Shown here one piece after another: positions 6,670 through 10,082 of a stretch of 10,082 bases of DNA. The stretch lies in assembly GCA_015489265.1 (NCBI GenBank), contig WFZY01000223.1:1-10082 (forward strand). Reading direction: 5' to 3'. The translations under genes were made by a program, and so were the position numbers. Position 1 is the stretch's first letter. Each line of letters opens with the position of its first letter. Source of the stretch: Flavobacteriaceae bacterium. GTDB lineage: Bacteria; Bacteroidota; Bacteroidia; Flavobacteriales; Flavobacteriaceae. A model generated the notes under the pieces. That model was not told where the DNA came from. It saw nothing but the letters and a program-made list of their open reading frames with translations, and ran no database searches.

Positions 6670-7044
6670 ATGGCAAGAATAGCAGGGGTAGATTTACCTA
6701 AAAATAAACGCGGCATAATTGGCCTAACCTACATTTACGGTATAGGCAAATCAAGAGCCAAAGAAATTTTGGACAAAGCCGGTGTAGATGAAGACAAAAA
6801 AGTAAAAGATTGGGACGATGCCGATATAGCCGGTATCCGACGTGAAATTGCTAATTACAGAATTGAAGGAGAATTGCGTTCCGAAGTTCAATTAAACATT
6901 AAACGTTTGATGGACATCGGTAGTTACCGCGGTATCCGTCACAGACTCGGTTTACCGTTGCGAGGACAGAGAACTAAAAATAATTCTCGTACAAGAAAAG
7001 GTAAAAGAAAAACCGTTGCCAACAAGAAAAAAGCAACTAAATAA
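6670..7044 (+). CDS. rpsM: 30S ribosomal protein S13
   Basis: S13 lies in the 30S head, contacts P-site tRNA through its C-terminal tail and forms bridges to L5. At 124 residues it is normal. The N-terminus MARIAGVDLPKNKRGIIGLT and the helix-two-turn-helix region YIYGIGKSRAKEIL (residues 21-34) are standard. The signature IGSYRGIRHRLGLPLRGQRT (83-102) is complete, followed by a Lys-rich tail. Unusually for this cluster, an AAGGA motif sits 5 nt upstream, but it is imposed by the conserved Gln-Gly ending of L36. The TAA stop has a second in-frame TAA after one codon. Confidence 0.98.
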   Translation: MARIAGVDLPKNKRGIIGLTYIYGIGKSRAKEILDKAGVDEDKKVKDWDDADIAGIRREIANYRIEGELRSEVQLNIKRLMDIGSYRGIRHRLGLPLRGQRTKNNSRTRKGKRKTVANKKKATK

Positions 7045-7059
7045 AAGTAAGTAGGTATT

Positions 7060-7455
7060 ATGGCTAAGAATAATAAATCAGCAAAAGCAAAAAAAAGAAA
7101 GGTTAAAGTTGAGCCAAACGGTAAAGCTTTTATTCAAGCGACTTTTAACAACGTTATTATTTCTCTTACCAATAAAAACGGAGAAGTTATATCATGGTCA
7201 TCCGCAGGTAAAAACGGATTTAGAGGATCAAAGAAAAACACCCCTTATGCTGCTCAAGTTGCTGCCGAAGATGCGGCAAAAGTTGCTTATGAAGCAGGTT
7301 TAAGACGGGTAAAAGTTTATGTTAAAGGACCCGGAAACGGTAGAGAGTCTGCCATTAGAACAATACACAATAGTGGTATTGAAGTAATTGAAATTATTGA
7401 CGTAACACCCATTCCACACAATGGCTGCCGTCCCCCTAAAAGAAGAAGAGTATAA
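7060..7455 (+). CDS. rpsK: 30S ribosomal protein S11
   Basis: S11 forms part of the 30S platform and the mRNA exit region, close to the 3' end of 16S rRNA. The 131-residue length is normal for the phylum. An N-terminal Lys-rich tail (residues 3-16) precedes the core. Signature segments are FIQATFNNVIISLTNKNGEV (24-43), SSAGKNGFRGSKKNTPYAAQ (47-66) and VTPIPHNGCRPPKRRRV at the end. The Asn-Gly pair in PHNGC (N121) corresponds to the residue found as isoaspartate in E. coli S11; whether that forms here is inferred from homology only. The start has A at -3. Confidence 0.98.
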   Translation: MAKNNKSAKAKKRKVKVEPNGKAFIQATFNNVIISLTNKNGEVISWSSAGKNGFRGSKKNTPYAAQVAAEDAAKVAYEAGLRRVKVYVKGPGNGRESAIRTIHNSGIEVIEIIDVTPIPHNGCRPPKRRRV

Positions 7456-7469
7456 AAAATTATTGAATT

Positions 7470-8075
7470 ATGGCGAGATATACAGGACCAAAAACCAAAA
7501 TTGCCCGAAAATTCGGTGAGGCAATTTATGGCGAAGATAAATATTTTGAAAAAAAGAAATACCCGCCGGGACAACACGGCAATAATAGAAGAAGAGGTAA
7601 GAAATCGCAATATGCCATTCAGTTAACTGAAAAGCAAAAAGCAAAATATACTTACGGTATTCTTGAAAAACAATTTAGAAATTTGTTTGAAAAAGCATCA
7701 CGTCAAGGTGGTAATACCGGTGAGGTGCTTTTGCAATTAGTTGAATCAAGACTTGACAATGTGGTTTACCGTTTTGGCTTGGCACCGACCAGACGTGCCG
7801 CACGACAATTGGTGTCACACCGTCATATTACCGTTAATGGTGACGTAGTTAATATTCCGTCATACCAGTTAAAACCCGGTGATGTAGTTGGTGTCAGAGA
7901 AAAATCAAAATCTTTGCAAGTTATCAATGATTCATTAGACCAAAATAAGTCAAGCTACGAATGGTTAAAATGGAATCCCGAAAAAATGGAAGGCGAGTTT
8001 GTAAACCGTCCCGAACGGGTCCAAATTCCTGAAAACATTCAAGAACACTTGATTGTCGAGTTATACTCTAAATAA
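7470..8075 (+). CDS. rpsD: 30S ribosomal protein S4, cysteine-free form
   Basis: S4 nucleates 30S assembly by binding the 5' domain of 16S rRNA and lines the mRNA entry channel. In E. coli it also represses the alpha operon and acts as an antitermination factor. The 201-residue product has the N-terminal domain with KYPPGQHG (residues 30-37) and an S4 RNA-binding domain from about 92 to 155, seen as SRLDNVVYRFGLAPTRRAAR (93-112) and HRHITVNGDVVNIPSYQLKP. There is no Cys anywhere, so the N-terminal zinc knuckle of forms such as Thermus S4 is absent. TTGAATT precedes the start. The stop is doubled (TAA TAA). Confidence 0.98.
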   Translation: MARYTGPKTKIARKFGEAIYGEDKYFEKKKYPPGQHGNNRRRGKKSQYAIQLTEKQKAKYTYGILEKQFRNLFEKASRQGGNTGEVLLQLVESRLDNVVYRFGLAPTRRAARQLVSHRHITVNGDVVNIPSYQLKPGDVVGVREKSKSLQVINDSLDQNKSSYEWLKWNPEKMEGEFVNRPERVQIPENIQEHLIVELYSK

Positions 8076-8088
8076 TAACATCAAATTT

Positions 8089-9078
8089 ATGGCAATATTA
8101 AATTTTCAAAAACCGGATAAAGTTATACAAATCAATGCGAATAACCATACCGGAAAATTTGAATTCAAACCCTTAGAACCCGGTTACGGGCTGACAATCG
8201 GCAACGCATTGCGTCGTGTCTTGTTGTCATCTCTCGAAGGTCACGCTATTACATCTTTACGTATTGATGGCGTTGACCACGAGTTTACATCTATTGATGG
8301 CATCGTAGAAGATGTTACAAAGATTGTCTTAAATTTGAAACAAGTCCGTTTCAAAAATCAAGTAGATGACATCGATTCCGAAACTGTCAAAGTGTCTTTC
8401 AGTGGTAAAGAACAATTAACAGCCGGTGATTTACAAGAATTTATTTCCGGTTTTCAAATTTTGAATCCGGAATTGGTAATTATGAATCTCGACCCCAAAA
8501 CTGAAATTAATTTCGAATTTACCATAGAAAAAGGTCGTGGTTATGTGCCGGCAGAAGAGAATAAGAGAAGTGATGTGCCGTTTGGAACCATCTTTGTCGA
8601 TTCGATCTTTACGCCGATTAAACATGTAAAATACACTATTGAAGACTTTAGGGTTGAGCAAAAAACCGATTATGATAAATTGATTATTGAAATCGAGACA
8701 GATGGTTCTATTCATCCTAAAGATGCTTTAACTGAAGCAGCTAAAATTTTGATTCAACATTTCATGTTGTTCTCTGACGAACGTATTTCAATAGATGATG
8801 AAGTATCGGCAAATTCTGAAACTTATGATGAAGAATCCTTACATATGCGACAACTCTTAAAAACCAAATTGGTTGATTTAGACTTGTCAGTCAGAGCATT
8901 AAACTGTTTAAAAGCAGCCGATGTTGAAACTTTGGGTGAATTGGTACAATATAACAAATCGGACTTGATGAAGTTTAGAAATTTTGGTAAAAAATCAATG
9001 ACCGAATTGGAAAAATTAGTCGATAAGAAAGGTCTGACATTCGGTATGGATCTTTCCAATTATAAATTAGATGAATAA
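8089..9078 (+). CDS. rpoA: RNA polymerase alpha subunit
   Basis: The alpha subunit dimerises to begin RNA polymerase assembly and, through its C-terminal domain, contacts UP-element DNA and activators. From ATG 8089 the product is 329 residues, the usual Bacteroidota size. An in-frame ATG at 8053 would overlap rpsD by 23 nt and add 12 unrelated residues, so it is rejected. The N-terminal domain (about 1-232) includes LEPGYGLTIGNALRRVLLSS (29-48) and the D169-S173 region. An acidic linker (233-252) joins it to the C-terminal domain, which contains LSVRALNCLKAADV (266-279) and NFGKKSMTELEKL. R269, N272, G300, K302 and S303 match the E. coli DNA-binding residues R265, N268, G296, K298 and S299. 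Confidence 0.98.
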   Translation: MAILNFQKPDKVIQINANNHTGKFEFKPLEPGYGLTIGNALRRVLLSSLEGHAITSLRIDGVDHEFTSIDGIVEDVTKIVLNLKQVRFKNQVDDIDSETVKVSFSGKEQLTAGDLQEFISGFQILNPELVIMNLDPKTEINFEFTIEKGRGYVPAEENKRSDVPFGTIFVDSIFTPIKHVKYTIEDFRVEQKTDYDKLIIEIETDGSIHPKDALTEAAKILIQHFMLFSDERISIDDEVSANSETYDEESLHMRQLLKTKLVDLDLSVRALNCLKAADVETLGELVQYNKSDLMKFRNFGKKSMTELEKLVDKKGLTFGMDLSNYKLDE

Positions 9079-9089
9079 AGATACAGGAT

Positions 9090-9572
9090 ATGAGACACAG
9101 AAAGAAATTTAACCATTTAGGTAGAAAATCAGCGCATAGAAAAGCCATGTTGGCAAATATGGGAAGCTCGTTGATTAAACATAAAAGAATTAATACAACG
9201 CTTGCCAAAGCTAAAGCACTACGTATTTTTCTAGAACCGCTGATTACCAAGTCAAAAAATGATACGATGCATAATCGTCGTGTGGTTTTTAGTAGATTGC
9301 GCGATAAAGATGCCGTAACAGAATTGTTCAGAGAAATTTCTACAAAAATAGCTGATCGTCCGGGTGGTTACTTACGTATTATCAAACTAGGTAATCGTTT
9401 GGGTGATAATGCCGAAATGGCAATGATTGAGTTTGTTGATTATAACACCGTTTATAATGCAGACAAACCGGCTAAAAAGAAAACCCGTCGTAGAAGAAAA
9501 AAAGCTACCAAAGCTGAAGAAACTGTTGCTACTGAAACACAAACTGCAACGGAAGAGAAATCAGAAGACTAA
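9090..9572 (+). CDS. rplQ: 50S ribosomal protein L17 with charged C-terminal tail
   Basis: L17 lies near the peptide tunnel exit of the 50S subunit. The core, residues 1-123, shows the standard MRHRKKFNHLGRKSAHRKAM start and the LEPLITKSKND and LGNRLGDNAEMAMIEFVDYN regions. It corresponds to the 115-130 residues typical of other bacteria. Beyond it is a tail of about 37 residues: first a basic block (KKKTRRRRKK, 129-138), then a Thr/Glu-rich acidic stretch (142-160). Extensions of this kind are common in Bacteroidota L17. The tail is low in complexity and probably disordered. It is the last gene of the alpha operon, and the terminator begins 25 nt after its stop. Confidence 0.97.
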   Translation: MRHRKKFNHLGRKSAHRKAMLANMGSSLIKHKRINTTLAKAKALRIFLEPLITKSKNDTMHNRRVVFSRLRDKDAVTELFREISTKIADRPGGYLRIIKLGNRLGDNAEMAMIEFVDYNTVYNADKPAKKKTRRRRKKATKAEETVATETQTATEEKSED

Positions 9573-9597
9573 AATTCTTGATAATATTTTTACAATA

Positions 9598-9630
9598 AAA
9601 ACACCGGTTGTCATTGGCAACCGGTGTTTT
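9598..9630 (+). terminator. Intrinsic terminator after rplQ
   Basis: A perfect 13-bp inverted repeat pairs AAACACCGGTTG plus one more A (9598-9610) with CAACCGGTGTTTT (9618-9630) around a 7-base loop. The GC-rich core CACCGGTTG is followed by TTTTATTTTG. This is a textbook factor-independent terminator for the ribosomal cluster. A run of A on the 5' side means it could also work on the opposite strand. It lies between the rplQ stop and eno and implies that most eno transcription starts afresh. Confidence 0.92.
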
Positions 9631-9644
9631 ATTTTGTAATTTTA
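9613..9644 (+). promoter_or_regulatory. Possible Bacteroidota-type promoter for eno
   Basis: The Bacteroidota housekeeping promoter has a TTTG element near -33 and TAnnTTTG near -7, about 19-20 bases apart. Here TAATTTTA (9637-9644) matches the -7 element at all but the last position. ATTG (9613-9616) is a one-mismatch -33 element, 20 bases upstream. Transcription would start near 9650, giving a leader of about 14 nt before the eno ATG. In such AT-rich DNA a chance match is quite possible. The -33 element would fall inside the terminator loop. Confidence 0.3.
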
Positions 9645-9663
9645 CATAAAAATAATTTATATT

Positions 9664-10082
9664 ATGAGTGCAATTACAGATATTAAAGCCAGACAAATTT
9701 TCGATTCCCGTGGCAATCCTACGGTTGAAGTCGATGTCGTTACGGAATATGATGTTTTAGGTCGTGCAGCGGTGCCGTCAGGTGCTTCTACCGGTGAGCT
9801 TGAAGCCGTTGAACTACGTGATAAAGGCAAAGATTATATGGGTAAATCGGTTTTTAAAGCCATTGACAACGTTAATGTTATTATCGGTGGTGAAATAACC
9901 GGTTTTGACGTACAAAATCAGTTGGGAATTGACAAAGCATTAATTGCTTTGGATGGAACGGATAACAAATCAAAACTAGGGGCTAACGCCATTCTCGGTG
10001 TTTCTTTGGCTGCAGCTAAAGCCGGTGCCATTGAAGACGGCTTGCCTTTATACAAATACATTGGCGGTGTCGGTGCCAAAAC
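9664..10082 (+). CDS. eno: Enolase (3'-truncated by window end)
   Basis: Enolase interconverts 2-phosphoglycerate and phosphoenolpyruvate in glycolysis and gluconeogenesis, in the cytoplasm, using magnesium. About 139 of an expected 430 or so residues are present. They include the N-terminal DSRGNPTVEVDVV (residues 14-26) and the mobile catalytic loop PSGASTG (38-44), whose Ser42 helps hold the second magnesium in other enolases. The segment LDGTDNKSKLGANAILGVSL is also canonical. The catalytic His, Glu and Lys residues lie beyond the window. The start has A at -3 (ATT before ATG) and no Shine-Dalgarno sequence. It is separated from rplQ by a terminator, so it is probably an independent unit. 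Finding eno after the ribosomal cluster suggests Flavobacteriia. Confidence 0.97.
   Translation, partial: MSAITDIKARQIFDSRGNPTVEVDVVTEYDVLGRAAVPSGASTGELEAVELRDKGKDYMGKSVFKAIDNVNVIIGGEITGFDVQNQLGIDKALIALDGTDNKSKLGANAILGVSLAAAKAGAIEDGLPLYKYIGGVGAK

Noticed and set aside
8053..8088. Upstream in-frame ATG that would extend RpoA by 12 residues
   Set aside because: It overlaps rpsD by 23 nt, adds residues without homology, and ATG 8089 gives the family-typical start MAILNFQKP.
9427..9639. Plus-strand 70-codon frame overlapping the end of rplQ and the terminator
   Set aside because: Out-of-frame reading of the Lys/Glu-rich rplQ tail that runs through the terminator hairpin; no family resemblance.

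Overview
The window is an uninterrupted piece of the main ribosomal-protein cluster of a bacterium: the tail of the S10 operon, the whole spc operon and the whole alpha operon, then the start of an enolase gene. All genes lie on the plus strand. Several signs point to Bacteroidota, most likely Flavobacteriia or a close relative. The DNA is low in G+C (roughly 35-40% by eye). Protein wording is Bacteroidota-like in L29, S14, L36, SecY and RpoA. Gene starts almost entirely lack Shine-Dalgarno sequences. Enolase follows closely behind rplQ. The genus cannot be named from this.

Layout: rplP (5' end cut off by the window), rpmC and rpsQ (end of S10); rplN, rplX, rplE, rpsN, rpsH, rplF, rplR, rpsE, rpmD, rplO and secY (spc); infA, rpmJ, rpsM, rpsK, rpsD, rpoA and rplQ (alpha). 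Spacers between genes are 1-18 nt, apart from one of 46 nt between infA and rpmJ that holds an imperfect hairpin. I see no internal terminator, so the block through rplQ is probably one transcription unit. It ends at a strong intrinsic terminator (9598-9630). The next gene, eno, starts 91 nt after rplQ and runs off the window. No gene-free stretch exceeds 300 bases.

Together the genes supply core parts of both ribosomal subunits, initiation factor IF-1, the SecY channel for exporting nascent proteins, and the RNA polymerase alpha subunit. This couples synthesis of the translation, transcription and secretion machinery. Enolase is a separate glycolytic function, probably with its own promoter.

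This is a highly conserved housekeeping region, and I found no new biological system. The points worth a second look are modest: S4, S14 and L36 are all in zinc-free forms; translation starts have a strong purine preference at -3 in place of Shine-Dalgarno sequences; all 21 stop codons are TAA; there is a hairpin before rpmJ; and a possible eno promoter overlaps the upstream terminator.
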